Below, one piece after another: positions 32,791 to 43,354 of a stretch of DNA of 64,000 nucleotides. The notes beneath the pieces are model-generated. The model was given only the letters and a program-made list of their open reading frames with translations. It ran no database searches and was not told the origin of the DNA. Within the stretch, counting starts at the first letter, position 1; each line of letters begins with the position of its first letter. The stretch lies in the NCBI RefSeq assembly GCF_005239225.2, contig NC_133302.1, positions 7,750,001 through 7,814,000 of the forward strand, given 5' to 3'. The translations under genes and the position numbers were made by a program. The stretch comes from Populus alba (lineage: Eukaryota > Streptophyta > Magnoliopsida > Malpighiales > Salicaceae).

Positions 32791-34370
32791 CCTCGCGTGG
32801 CAACTTAAATTTTTAAGTTAGGTAAGATAAGCGAAGTTTAATGATATGAGGGAAGCAAGTACCATCGCTGCATATATGCATTTCCTTCTTCCTGGCATCA
32901 CATCTCACCGAATATATTAGTAATTATTGCATTTAGTTTTTTCGTGGAAGCCAATATTGCAGATTAATTCTGATGTGGTTTGAAAATTCGTTTCGCAGAA
33001 AACAGTGCTATCAAAAGCTAGGCCAATCCTAGAAGATACCATCAAGGACATGTTCAGCACCGCCCTTCCCACTTGCTTCAAACTAGCAGACTTGGGCTGC
33101 TCTTCAGGACCCAATACTCTCTTGTTCGTTTCTGAATTCGTGGACGTCGTTTATGAGCTTTGCCAACAACTGAACTGTAAACTGCCCGAATTTCAGGTGT
33201 TTCTGAATGATTTCAATGCTGTTTTCAAGTCGCTGCCATTTTTATACGACAAGTTTGGAAAAGAAAAGAGAGACTTGTATGGACAGCACTGTTTCATAAC
33301 AGGTTCTTTCTATCACAGGCTCTTCCCAAGCAAGAGTTTGCATTTCTTTCATTCCTCTTACAGCCTACATTGGCTTCCTAAGGTTATATTACTGTCTTTT
33401 TTTCAAAATTATTATCTCTAAGGTTAATAATGATTTATCCCAGAAACTGGAATGCCTAGTTAAGATAGCGAAATATCAAAGACAAACAAAAATTGGTAGA
33501 GAAGAAGAGAAACAAGATGTTTATAGCCATTACTGAGTTAATATAAAACCTGAAACCTCGTTTATCACAGCTTAAAATAACTACAGAATCAAATACAAAA
33601 TACATATAAATAATAGCAATTGCTTGAATCAATACTATAGAATGTGTGCTGTTGCCTGTTGTGGTTGAAATTAGTCACGCGTGAACATATACATGGCAAA
33701 ACCTGACAATATATTTTCATGACATTAGGTGCCAGAAGGTATATCAAATAACAAGGGGAACATATACATGGCAAAGGCAAGTCCTCCTAATGTATTTAAA
33801 GCTTACTTGGAGCAATTCCAGAAGGATTTCTCCTTGTTTCTACGCTTACGCTCAGAGGAAATAATACAAGGAGGACGTGTAGTTCTTACATTCATCGGCA
33901 GGAGTATTGACGATCCAAGAAGCAAAGATTGCTGTCTTTATTGGGAGCTGCTAGCAAAGTCACTGCTAGACCTGGCAGCAAAGGTTAGTTTATTTTCATT
34001 TAAATTAAGCAAGTTGCTTGCCTTGTTGGTTATGGAGATTAATTAATTGAAGTTTCAGGGACTTGTTGTAGAGGCCGATATTCATACCTTCAATCTACCA
34101 TACTATAATCCTTACGAAGGAGAAGTGAGGGAAATTATCAAAATGGAGGGCTCGTTCGATATTGATAAGCTAGAAACTTTTTCTATTAACTGGGATGCTA
34201 ATGATGATATCAGCAACAAAGATTTTGTGTTTGAAAAGGACCAATGTGGACGAAATGTGGCAAATATTGTAAGAGCTGTTGCAGAACCGATGTTGGTTAG
34301 TCATTTTGGAGATGATATAATTGATGAATTGTTCAAGAGGTACGCAGAGTATGTAGGTGAACATCTGTGA
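31888..34370 (+). CDS. SABATH carboxyl methyltransferase, copy 1 (four exons, damaged)
   Basis: Exons: 31,888-31,962 (or the unit 2/3 equivalents), 32,999-33,382, 33,729-33,983 and 34,059-34,370; all introns are GT-AG, phase 0, giving 341 residues. SABATH enzymes transfer methyl from S-adenosylmethionine to carboxyl groups (salicylate, benzoate, jasmonate, others). Visible: [12 protein letters not shown] (exon 1), SAM-binding [20 protein letters not shown] active-site segment, [13 protein letters not shown], and a C-terminal lid. His replaces the Met typical of salicylate-specific members in SSYSL(M/H)W, so the substrate is unassigned. Oddities versus copy 2: a 15 nt deletion removes five residues around LPGN after LND, a 9 nt deletion removes VPG before SFYHRLFP, and TGC has become TGA (34,368-34,370), cutting about 18 conserved C-terminal residues. 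Frame is kept, but function is doubtful. Confidence 0.8.
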
Positions 34371-34506
34371 GTGGAGAAGACAAAACACATAAACATAGTC
34401 CTCTCATTGACAAAGAAGGAGTAGATTCCAGTGTAGCAGATGATGAGCGAATAAATTCTTCTGAAGCAGAAATAAACTAATTATCTATGGAAGTAGTTTT
34501 GGCTCA

Positions 34507-34629
34507 AGAATAGGATTCTAATATAGGATGTTGTAATCATTACAGTTACTGCAGTGTTCTACTGCCTCTATATAAATAGAAAGGTTAGTTAAGGCACAAC
34601 CCAACACATTCCATTATTCTCAACTCTTC
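34507..34629. repeat. Copia LTR fragment in the 3' region of SABATH copy 1
   Basis: Compared with copy 2 (GGCTCA|TTATGGATAAAAAC at 38,540), copy 1 has 123 extra bases between GGCTCA and TTATGAATAAAAAC. They resemble the LTR at 54,055-54,214 (ATATAGGATGTTGTAATC...TACTGC...CTATATAAATAGAAAGGTT, ...TTATTCTCAACT). It is a solo, truncated LTR. Confidence 0.7.
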
Positions 34630-34634
34630 TTATG

Positions 34635-34640
34635 AATAAA
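34635..34640 (+). terminator. Poly(A) signal candidate for SABATH copy 1
   Basis: AATAAA about 265 bp past the stop codon. In copy 1 an LTR fragment lies between the stop and this signal. Confidence 0.35.
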
Positions 34641-35087
34641 AACAGTGTGCATGCATGAAAATTCTCTTTTTTAAAAAAACATTTTTTTTCTACTTTTGTT
34701 TATATTTTTAAATTAAAAAAAAAATTGGATTCATCCGATTTCAATTCAAGACTAGAGTCTAAATAAATTAGACTAGTTAGGTGACTTATGCTACGCCACT
34801 GATTCACTTTTTATTTTAATGAAAAAATCATAAAAATCTAAGACCTAAAAATATTGAGTTTGGCTAAAATGTTAGACCCAAAAAGCGTTGAGTATGACTG
34901 CAACGTCAAACCCAATAATAATATTTAACTTGTCTGTCAAAAATTTTATTTTTTTAATCTTTCAAAAAAATTATGGTTTTTTTTTTCGATAATAATAATA
35001 GTTTTTTAAAATTTATTAATGATGATGATGATGATGATAATGATTATTATTATTATTATTATTATTAATTTTACAATTCATTATAAA

Positions 35088-35146
<59 letters not shown>
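34641..35146. other. AT-rich spacer with microsatellites
   Basis: Contains GAT/ATT runs (about 35,020-35,068) and a long AT tract (about 35,089-35,147). No genes. Confidence 0.6.
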
Positions 35147-35149
<3 letters not shown>

Positions 35150-35212
35150 GAATAGGAATTAATATAGGATTATTTCAATATTGTGTTTCCTACAGTTAAT
35201 GTCGTATTCTGC

Positions 35213-35256
<44 letters not shown>

Positions 35257-35478
35257 GGAAAGGTTGGCTAAGGCTAAACCTAAGTCATTCTATTATTTTT
35301 AACTTGATATCAAAGCCCTAAATAAACTAAAACACTTCCTCTCCTCTCTCTCTCTCTCTCTCTGCAATGAAGTACTCTTCATCACAATCTTCTACTTCTC
35401 CTTCTGCAGCACCGACAATTCCAGCTCCTACCCCACCGCAGCATCCCTATCTTCCTTTGCTTCTATTATGTAATGGCC
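35147..35478 (+). mobile_element. Copia 5' end fragment: LTR end, primer site, gag start
   Basis: 35,150-35,310 matches the LTR at 54,055-54,214 (GGAAAGGTTGGCTAAGGC.AAACCTAAG), interrupted by a CA/TA microsatellite at about 35,214-35,256. It is followed by TTGATATCAAAGCCC, a variant of the plant tRNA-Met primer site, a (CT)n run, and an ATG at 35,367 opening a Ser/Pro/Thr-rich gag-like start (SSSQSSTSPSAAPTIPAPTP). The rest of the element is missing; a different repeat takes over at 35,488. Confidence 0.6.
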
Positions 35479-35487
35479 ACTAAAAAT

Positions 35488-35932
35488 CAATTTGAATTGA
35501 TAAAACTTTTCAAGCCGAGATCTACCATCTCAAGCAAGGTGAAGGCCAAAGAACTTCACAATGAAACTCATCTTGTCAAATAGAACTCGTTGATATCAAA
35601 ATCAATTTTTTTCATAGTTAGAATCAATGTCAACCGAGTACTTTCTCTTTCTTCGTCGTTTCAAGCAAATTTCTCTCTCATCTCTCTTAACTTGGTGAAT
35701 AAAAAATAATGAAAATAAATTTTCAAACAAAAATAAAACTTATTACTAATGTGAGGTGAGCATATATTTCTCTGTATTTCTCTCTCATCTCTCTTAACTT
35801 GGTGAATAAAAAATAATGAAAATAATTTTTCAAACAAAAATAAAACTTATTACTAATGTGAGGTGAGCATATATTTCTCTGTATTTTACATTTTAATTTT
35901 CTAGATCTAATTAGGCTGTAATTAAATGGTTT
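35488..35932 (+). repeat. Dispersed repeat with internal 107 bp tandem duplication
   Basis: Starts CAATTTGAATTGATAAAACT and ends CTAGATCTAATTAGG.TGTAATTAA; matching single copies are at 43,798-44,130 and about 54,664-54,990. Here the TTTCTCTCTCATCTCTCTTA...ATTTCTCTGTA segment is repeated twice, 35,670-35,776 and 35,777-35,883, nearly identically, so the internal duplication is recent. Confidence 0.85.
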
Positions 35933-35997
35933 TTTTAATTATGTTAATATTAAAAATAATTTTTAAAAAATAAAAATATATATATGCCTATAATTAT

Positions 35998-36660
35998 CAA
36001 GGTTGTCAATTCCGTTTCGTTCCACCTGGAATGGCCGAAACATTACATACCAATTCAAAAAACGAAACAAAACGGAACAAATTTCATCTCATTTTAAATC
36101 TCGGTCCGTTCCGGATTTTTCGGCTAAATTCCGCCTGAAATGTTCCGGTTTCATTCCACATGTTTCGTTCCGCTCTTGAAAAGTCATTGAATCAAATTGA
36201 ACTTTACTCAATTTCATTAATTAAATCACCCAATTATAAAAGGCTCTTTTTTATTAATATTTTCAATGGCAATGATATTAATAATAATATTGAAAATTAT
36301 TATTACTATTTTCATTAACAATGATATTAATTTTTTAAAATTAGATTTATCACTAATATATATGGTTTATATTCATGTTTTTTTTTTTTTCATGTTTATA
36401 CTTTGTAAGAATTTGAGCAAAATAAGGGATGCTTTAGATTTCATTAGCCACTTGATAACATTGACCTAACTTTATATTTAAAATATTTTTGTTAAAACAT
36501 TTTACTTTCATAATATTTTGATATTTTATTTAAGTTGAATTACTTTAAGTTAAAGATCTATTTAATCTTGACTATTTAGAAATATTTTAAATTTTAAAAT
36601 TATATTTGTTTGACATTGTGTTTGTATTGCATAATTTATAATTAATTTAAATTATTTTTG

Positions 36661-36700
<40 letters not shown>

Positions 36701-36800
36701 AGTACAACCTTGAAACGACATGTCAAAACACTTCGAAATTGAAACATTCCATTCCAATTAAAAAAACAAAATAACTATTGAAATAGAATTGACAATCTTG
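35998..36800. mobile_element. hAT-type non-autonomous element, perfect 8 bp TSD
   Basis: The element opens CAAGGTTGTCAATTCCGTTT and closes AAATAGAATTGACAATCTTG, terminal inverted repeats that match at 17 of 20 bases. It is bounded on both sides by ATAATTAT (35,990-35,997 and 36,801-36,808). An 8 bp TSD with CA(A/G)GG-type ends indicates the hAT superfamily. The 803 bp interior is AT-rich with an AT microsatellite (about 36,667-36,698) and a subterminal field of TTCCG/CGGAA words (36,010-36,180). No transposase. Confidence 0.85.
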
Positions 36801-37030
36801 ATAATTATTGCTTTATTTCTGTGTTTTAAAAAAAAAATTGAAACAGTTTGAATTTTTTTTAATTATTTTTAAATGTTAATGTTAAGTAAGCAAGTAGCCA
36901 TCGCTGCATGCATTTCCTTCTTCCTGGCATCACATCTCACCTAATATATTAGTAATTATTGCATTTAGTTTTTTCCTGGAAGCTAGTATTGCAGATTAAT
37001 TCTGATGTGGTTTGACAATTCGTTTCGCAG

Positions 37031-38489
37031 AAAACAGTGCTATCTAAAGCTAGACCAATCCTAGAAGATACGATCAAGGACATGTTCAGCACCGCGCTTC
37101 CCACTTGCTTCAAACTAGCAGACTTGGGCTGCTCTTCAGGACCCAATACTCTCTTGTTCGTTTCTGAATTCGTGGACGTCGTTTATGAGCTTTGCCAACA
37201 ACTGAACTGTAAACTGCCCGAACTTCAGGTGTTTCTGAATGACCTTCCAGGGAATGATTTCAATACCGTTTTCAAGTCGCTGCCATTTTTCTGCGAGAAG
37301 TTTGGAAAAGAAAAGAGAGACTTGTGTGGACAGCACTATTTCATAACAGGAGTACCTGGCTCTTTCTATCACAGGCTCTTCCCAAGCAAGAGTTTGCATT
37401 TCTTTCATTCCTCTTACAGCCTACATTGGCTTTCTAAGGTTATATTACTGTCTTTTTTTCTTAATTATTATCTCTAAGGCTAATAATGATTTATCCCAGT
37501 ACCTGGAATGCCTAGCTAAGATAGCGAAATATCAAAGACAAACAAAAATTGGTAGAGAAGAAGAGAAACAAGATGTTTATAGCCATTACTGAGTTAATAT
37601 AAAACCTGAAACCTCGTTTATCACAGCTTAAAATAACTACAGAATCAAATACAAAATACATATAAATAATAGCAATTGCTTGAATCAATACTATAGAATG
37701 TGTGCTGTTGCCTGTTGTGGTTGAAATTAGTCACGCGTGAACATATACATGGCAAAACCTGACAATATATTTTCATGACATTAGGTGCCAGAAGGTATAT
37801 CAAATAACAAGGGGAACATATACATGGCAAAGGCAAGTCCTCCTGATGTATTTAAAGCTTACCTGGAGCAATTCCAGAAGGATTTCTCCTTGTTTCTAAG
37901 CTTACGCTCAGAGGAAATAATACAAGGAGGAAGTGTAGTTCTTACATTCATCGGCAGGAGTATTGACGATCCAAGAAGCAAAGATTGCTGTCTGTATTGG
38001 GATCTGCTAGCAAAGTCACTGCTAGACCTGGCAGCAAAGGTTAGTTTATTTTCATTTAAATTAAGCAAGTTGCTTGCCTTGTTTGTTATGGAGATTAATT
38101 AATTGAAGTTTCAGTGACTTGTTGTAGAGACCGATATTGATACCTTCAATCTGCCATACTATAATCCTTACGAAGGAGAAGTGAGGGAAATTATCGAAAT
38201 GGAGGGCTCGTTCGATATTGATAAGCTAGAAACTTTTGCTATTAACTGGGATGCTAATGATGATATCAGCAACAAAGATTTTGTGTTTGAAAAGGACCAA
38301 TGTGGACGAAATGTGGCAAATATTGTAAGAGCTGTTGCAGAACCGATGTTGGTTAGTCATTTTGGAGATGATATAATGGATGAATTGTTCAAGAGGTACG
38401 CAGAGTATGTAGGTGAATATCTGTGCGTGGAGAAGACAAAACACATAAACATAGTCCTCACAATGACAAAGAAGGTGAAGAGCGAATAA
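37031..38489 (+). pseudogene. SABATH methyltransferase, copy 2 (no exon 1, nonsense in exon 4)
   Basis: Exon 2 37,031-37,438, exon 3 37,785-38,039 and exon 4 38,115-38,489 are collinear with copy 1, including near-identical introns. Here the conserved LNDLPGNDFN and [12 protein letters not shown] motifs are complete and the C-terminus is full length (CVEKTKHINIVL...). However, exon 4 begins TGA where copy 1 has GGA (38,115-38,117), and no exon 1 or promoter precedes exon 2: homology to copy 1 starts inside intron 1 at about 36,886. It is therefore a 5'-truncated pseudogene whose lesions are the complement of those in copy 1. Confidence 0.9.
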
Positions 38490-38721
38490 ATTCTTTTGAA
38501 GCAGAAATAAATTAAATAGCTCTGGAAGTACTTTTGGCTCATTATGGATAAAAACGTGTTTGCATGAAATTAAAGTCTCTTTTTTTAAAATTAAGAAATA
38601 AACATTTTCGTTCTGTTTTGTTTATTTTTTTTAATTAAAAAAAATTTTAAAAAATTATATAGCATCACTCTATGTGCATGTGAGAGACAGGGAAAGAGAG
38701 AGGGGGCCGGGGGAAAGAGAC

Positions 38722-38797
38722 TTGAAGGAATGAATAGTTGGCATAGCTGCTTTCACCATCTCCCGGGTTCATGCAAAAGAACACTTATTGCTTCCAT
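38722..38797 (-). pseudogene. Inverted SABATH exon 1 relic
   Basis: On the minus strand ATG (38,797) leads through SVL, then after one inserted T (frameshift within the CTTTTGC stretch) reads [18 protein letters not shown] followed by donor GT and a degraded purine/pyrimidine (CT)n run, exactly the exon 1-intron 1 layout of copy 1. It lies tail-to-tail with copy 2. No exon 2 follows on the minus strand. Confidence 0.8.
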
Positions 38798-40267
38798 GTC
38801 TATATATGGCTTGGTTTCTTGTTGTATGGATATAGAGATTCATTTGTTTTGGAGTGCTAAATCTTTTCTTGTACGTGTTGTTCTTTATATGAATTCTCTA
38901 TTAAAAAAAATGAGAAATATCATTTTATTTATAAAGAAAATCTAATATTTTTATTAATAATAAAACATCACTTTGCCTCTTGAAAAATATAATTTATTTT
39001 ATTTCAAGAAAAATATTAAAAATTTATACAATTAAATCCTAACTTGATTTTTTCTAGGTCTAGAATTGCAATCATTTGTATCAATTACACTCTAGTCCTT
39101 AATTTCTAAATTTTATTTAGTCATCCTGGTTTAATTTTTACAAATGATTTTTAATGTGTATATATGACTTATTAGATTCCTAATATATCGGTTCAAGTAT
39201 AAATCATAATCGTAAATAAAACAGAATTAAATGAATTAAACAATTTAACTTGTTATTAATTCAATAAATTGATTGATTTATATTTCAAGATTAATTGCAA
39301 TATATAAAAAACATCTCATGATTTTTCAAATATTATAAAAATCATATATGGTTTGATTTATCTTTTTACTGATTGGTATCTTAGTATAACTAATATTTTT
39401 TAATCTAGAATATTCTGATTTAGACATTTCAACATTGAGCATGGAGTGTGTATGACATCTTAAATCATGTTCGTTACTAACACCATAGTCATTGATTTTC
39501 AATAAGATTTGAATTCTTTTTCAAATCTTATTCTACTTTGCACAATGATTTCATAAGCAATATTATTTGAGAACATATAAAATATATTTTTTAATTTTTC
39601 TAAGATAATGAATCATATAATCTCTCATATTATTTATGTTATAGTAAATATATGCTCATTTATTATCTTTTATTAAATAATATTTATTCAGGATCTAAAT
39701 ATAGCATTTCATATTTAAGATAGTTTGGTGAAATTAAATCTAAAAATCAATTACACAACATTAAAAAATAATGGAATTGGAAGCTATCAATTTATCTTTT
39801 GGTATAACTAAGTCATTCATCATCCCCCTGTGTCCTAGAAGTGATGCAAATGGAAGCTAGATCAAAAAATAATGAATATAAAATCACAAAAATCATAAAT
39901 AAATAAATAAAAGACATAAGAGGCTTAATAAGCTATGAGGGTTGCAAATGTGAACCCAGAATTCATAATTATTTTTGAAAAATGATGCATATTATGGTTT
40001 TCTTTTTAAGAAGTTTACAAGTTCCTTAAATAAACAGCAGAACTCTACCTCTACTAGAAAACATATGGGATCCAAAAACAAAAAAAATTAAACATCAAAT
40101 TCTAATTCAAATAGAAAAATTATTAAAAATAGCTACATTATACCCCTTCATAACATTTCTTTCTATGCTTGGGCTTAGCAGTTGGTTGAGCTCAGAAGAT
40201 GTTGGGCCTGACAGGTTAATAGTGATGAAGCTGGTTGCTTAAATTAAGATGTTTACCAAGTCTTTTT
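38798..40267. other. AT-rich intergenic DNA
   Basis: No gene or element recognised; only short A/T runs. A slightly richer stretch at 40,150-40,250 precedes the copia LTR. Confidence 0.5.
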
Positions 40268-42417
40268 TGTTAGAATAAAACTCCTAGTCTATAGGGTTGT
40301 CCTAGTCACTAGGAATATTGTTACTTGATATTGTGAGATTCCTCATAATACTGCACTTTATTTGTTTCCCGTTACCATTGTAAGGCTATATAATGAGCCA
40401 CACTTATCATTCAATAATCAAGCAACCTTAATCATTTTGTGTACACTTTAAGCAAGCTGCTATTCTTGTTCATTAAGTGTAACAAAGTGGTATCAGAGCT
40501 AGGTTGAGAGAATTCTGAGTGAGAGAGTTTAGGAACAACAGTATCCTAAAAGAGAGAAACACTGTGAGGAGATTGTGAGAAATACCAAGAGAAAAGAGTG
40601 AAGTATTAGAGTGAACTGAGAGAAGAGAAACACTGTGAGAAGATTGTGAGAAACACCGAGAGAAAAGAGTTAAGAGTGAACTGAGAAATGACTGCTGAAG
40701 GGCAAAATTTGTTGAGCATTCCTAGGTTCGATGGGGACTATGATCACTGGAGCCTATTGATGGAGAATCTTCTGAGATCAAAAGAATACTAGAGCTGCAT
40801 TGAAACTGGATTTACAGAACCTGATGAAGGAGAAACATTGACTGCTGCACAAAAGAGACACCTTGAGGACTGCAAACTCAAGGATCTAAAGGTTAAAAAC
40901 TACCTTTTCCAGTCAATCGACAAGTCAATCTTCAAGACTATTCTGCAAAAAGACACTTCCAAGCAGCTGTGGGAATCAATGAAAACAAAATATCAAGGGA
41001 ATACTAGAGTCAAGCGTGCTCAACTTCAGGCACTTCGCAGAGATTTTGAGGTGCTAGAAATGAAGGTTAGTGAATCAGTCACTGATTATTTCTCCAGAGT
41101 CATGATGGTGGCAAATGATATGCGCAATTATGGAGAAGATATGCAAGATGTGAAGATTGTAGAAAAGATTTTACGCACTATCACAGACAAATTCAATTAT
41201 ATTGTCTGTTCCATAGAGGAATCCAAAGACATTGATCTCCTTTCTGTGGATGAGCTACAAAGCTCATTGATTGTGCACGAACAGAAGTTTCGAAGGACTA
41301 ACAGTGAAGATCAAGCCTTGAAAGTTACATTTGATGAGGGACAAGGCAGAGGAGGACGTGGCAGGAATACATATAGAGGAAGAGGATACGGGAGAGGACG
41401 TGGATTTATTAACAAAGCTATAATAGAGTGTTATAGATGCCACAGGCTCGGGCACTATAAATATGAATGTCCAAATTGGGAGGCTAATTATGTTGAAGTA
41501 GATGAAGAATTGCTGCTAATGTCTTTGGTGGAGATGAATGAAGCAAAGCGTGGAGATGTTTGGTTCTTGGACTCTGGTTGTTCAAACCACATGAGCGGAG
41601 ATGCAGAAAAATTCAGTGAATTGAACAGAGGATTTAAGCAGCAAGTCAAACTCGGTAACAACACCAGAATTTTTGTGGAAGGGAAGGGAAAGATTACACT
41701 TAAATTGAATGGCATGAATCACATCATCACTGATGTGTTTTATGTCCCAGAATTACACAACAACCTGCTAAGTGTGGGACAAATGCAGGAGAAGGGACTT
41801 GCATTTTTATTTCATGCAGGGATGTGCAAGATTTATCACCCAAAGAGGGGCATGATCATTCAAACCAGCATGTCTGCAAATAAAATGTTCATACTGTTGG
41901 CAAACACGCAAGAGAGAAATGATGCCTGTTTTCTCACAAATTCACCAACATCAAATGTCACCCAGCTGTGGCATAGCAGGTATGGCCATTTGAGCCATCG
42001 GGGTCTGGAGATCTTACAGAACAAGAATATGGTTTGAGGAATGCCAAAGCTCACACCTACCACAAAGACTTGCACTGACTGTCTAATTGGAAAACAACAT
42101 CGCAACAGCATCCCAAAGAAGAGCACATGGAGAGCCACTGAAAAATTACAGCTTGTGCATGCTGATATTTGTGGTCCAGTGACCCCCATTTCTAATAGCA
42201 AGAAGAGGTATTTTCTATGCTTCATTGATGATTTCTGTAGAAAAGCATGGGTATATTTTCTGACAGAAAAATCAGAATCATTATATGTCTTTATTTGTTT
42301 CCCGTTACCATTGTAAGGCTATATAATGAGCCACACTTATCATTCAATAATCAAGCAACCTTAATCATTTTGTGCACACTTTAAGCAAGCTGCTATTCTT
42401 GTTCATTAAGTGTAACA
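40268..42417 (+). mobile_element. Internally deleted copia element
   Basis: 5' LTR 40,268-40,484 (TGTTAGAATAAA...AAGTGTAACA, 217 bp), primer site TGGTATCAGAGC at 40,488-40,499, gag-protease-integrase start, then a direct jump at about 42,290 into the middle of a second LTR copy (TTTATTTGTTTCCCGTTACC) that ends TGTAACA at 42,417. Most of integrase, all RT-RNase H and the first half of the 3' LTR are deleted. No convincing TSD is visible. Confidence 0.9.
40688..42289 (+). pseudogene. Copia gag-protease-integrase fragment
   Basis: One frame runs from ATG 40,688 to the deletion junction, with two stops: TAG at 40,790-40,792, where a Trp codon is expected (EY*SCIETGF), and TGA at 42,035-42,037 inside the pre-integrase domain. 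In order: gag (QLWESMKTKYQGNTRVKRAQ), a zinc knuckle CYRCHRLGHYKYEC (CX2CX4HX4C), protease active site WFLDSGCSNHM, pre-integrase LWHSRYGHLSHRGLE, CTDCLIGKQHR, and the integrase start with its first Asp (LVHADICGP). The proteins would form particles and integrate cDNA. The frame is otherwise open, so the damage is recent. Confidence 0.9.
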
Positions 42418-43354
42418 AATAGACTCATACATGATTGAACTCAATACTCGGCTAAGCACAAGTGATGTTAGGTTATTATCTGGTCTCTTACTCCTTTAAA
42501 TAAGAATCCAACAAATAAAAATAATATGTCAATCCATCAATGAATAAATACCATCCTTGATATTGGGGATTATTTATGTGATTATTTCAAATTATATGTT
42601 TTTTTCTTCTTTTCTGCTAATTCATTATCAATTGCGAAACACTAATTATTTTAGTGTATCCTCTCAATTATTATATTAATGAGACAAATCTTTGTGGGTC
42701 CCCGATTTCACACTAGATAAGGACACTTTATATCAACTTTTACATCAAAGCCTTTGATAGCATGGAGCCACTAAGCTAGTTGCCCAAATTGTCAAATCAA
42801 CTTTTAACCTCGGTTGATTACGTTGCATCTATCCTATCATACCCTTGTAAATAATTTGGCTACTTTCCGTGTCAGGTTGTGGTTGCGGCTAGATAGCAAA
42901 TTTTTTAACATGAAAAAAATAATAATAAGCACAGGCTGCAAGGGATTTTTTTTTAAAATTTTGTTATTAAATTCAGCCTATCATATCAAACTTGAAAAAC
43001 TCCTAATTTGATATTTTTGTTTTACAACTTATATTTTATTTAATAATATAAAAAATAGACATTTATAAAACTAATGTTCAACATTAAGTTGAGATGTTTT
43101 GTAAATTAAAAGTATTGTTTTAAAAATATATATATATATATATTATCTTAAAAAAAATTTAAAATAAAGCATTCAAACAAAGTCACAATATTTTGTATAT
43201 GGTTGAAGAAAACAAATATTGATAAATTTGATAAAAGTTTATCAAAAATGTTAAAAAAATCATAGATCTTATACTAATTAAATATTCATGTTTTTTTTTC
43301 ATATTAGACACATATTAGCTAGAAAAAATAGCTAAAATTCCCATGAAACTTATA
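42418..43354. other. AT-rich DNA with a small repeat-block echo
   Basis: At about 42,745-42,780, ATCAAAGCCTTTGATAGCAT and GAGCCACTAAGCT repeat the words at 22,093 and 30,567, so another shred of that block is present. An AT microsatellite lies at about 43,122-43,142. No coding sequence. Confidence 0.45.

Noticed and set aside
33589..33780. Minus-strand frame conserved at 37,645-37,836
   Set aside because: It lies in intron 2 and the exon 3 edge of two recent SABATH copies, so identity only reflects the duplication.
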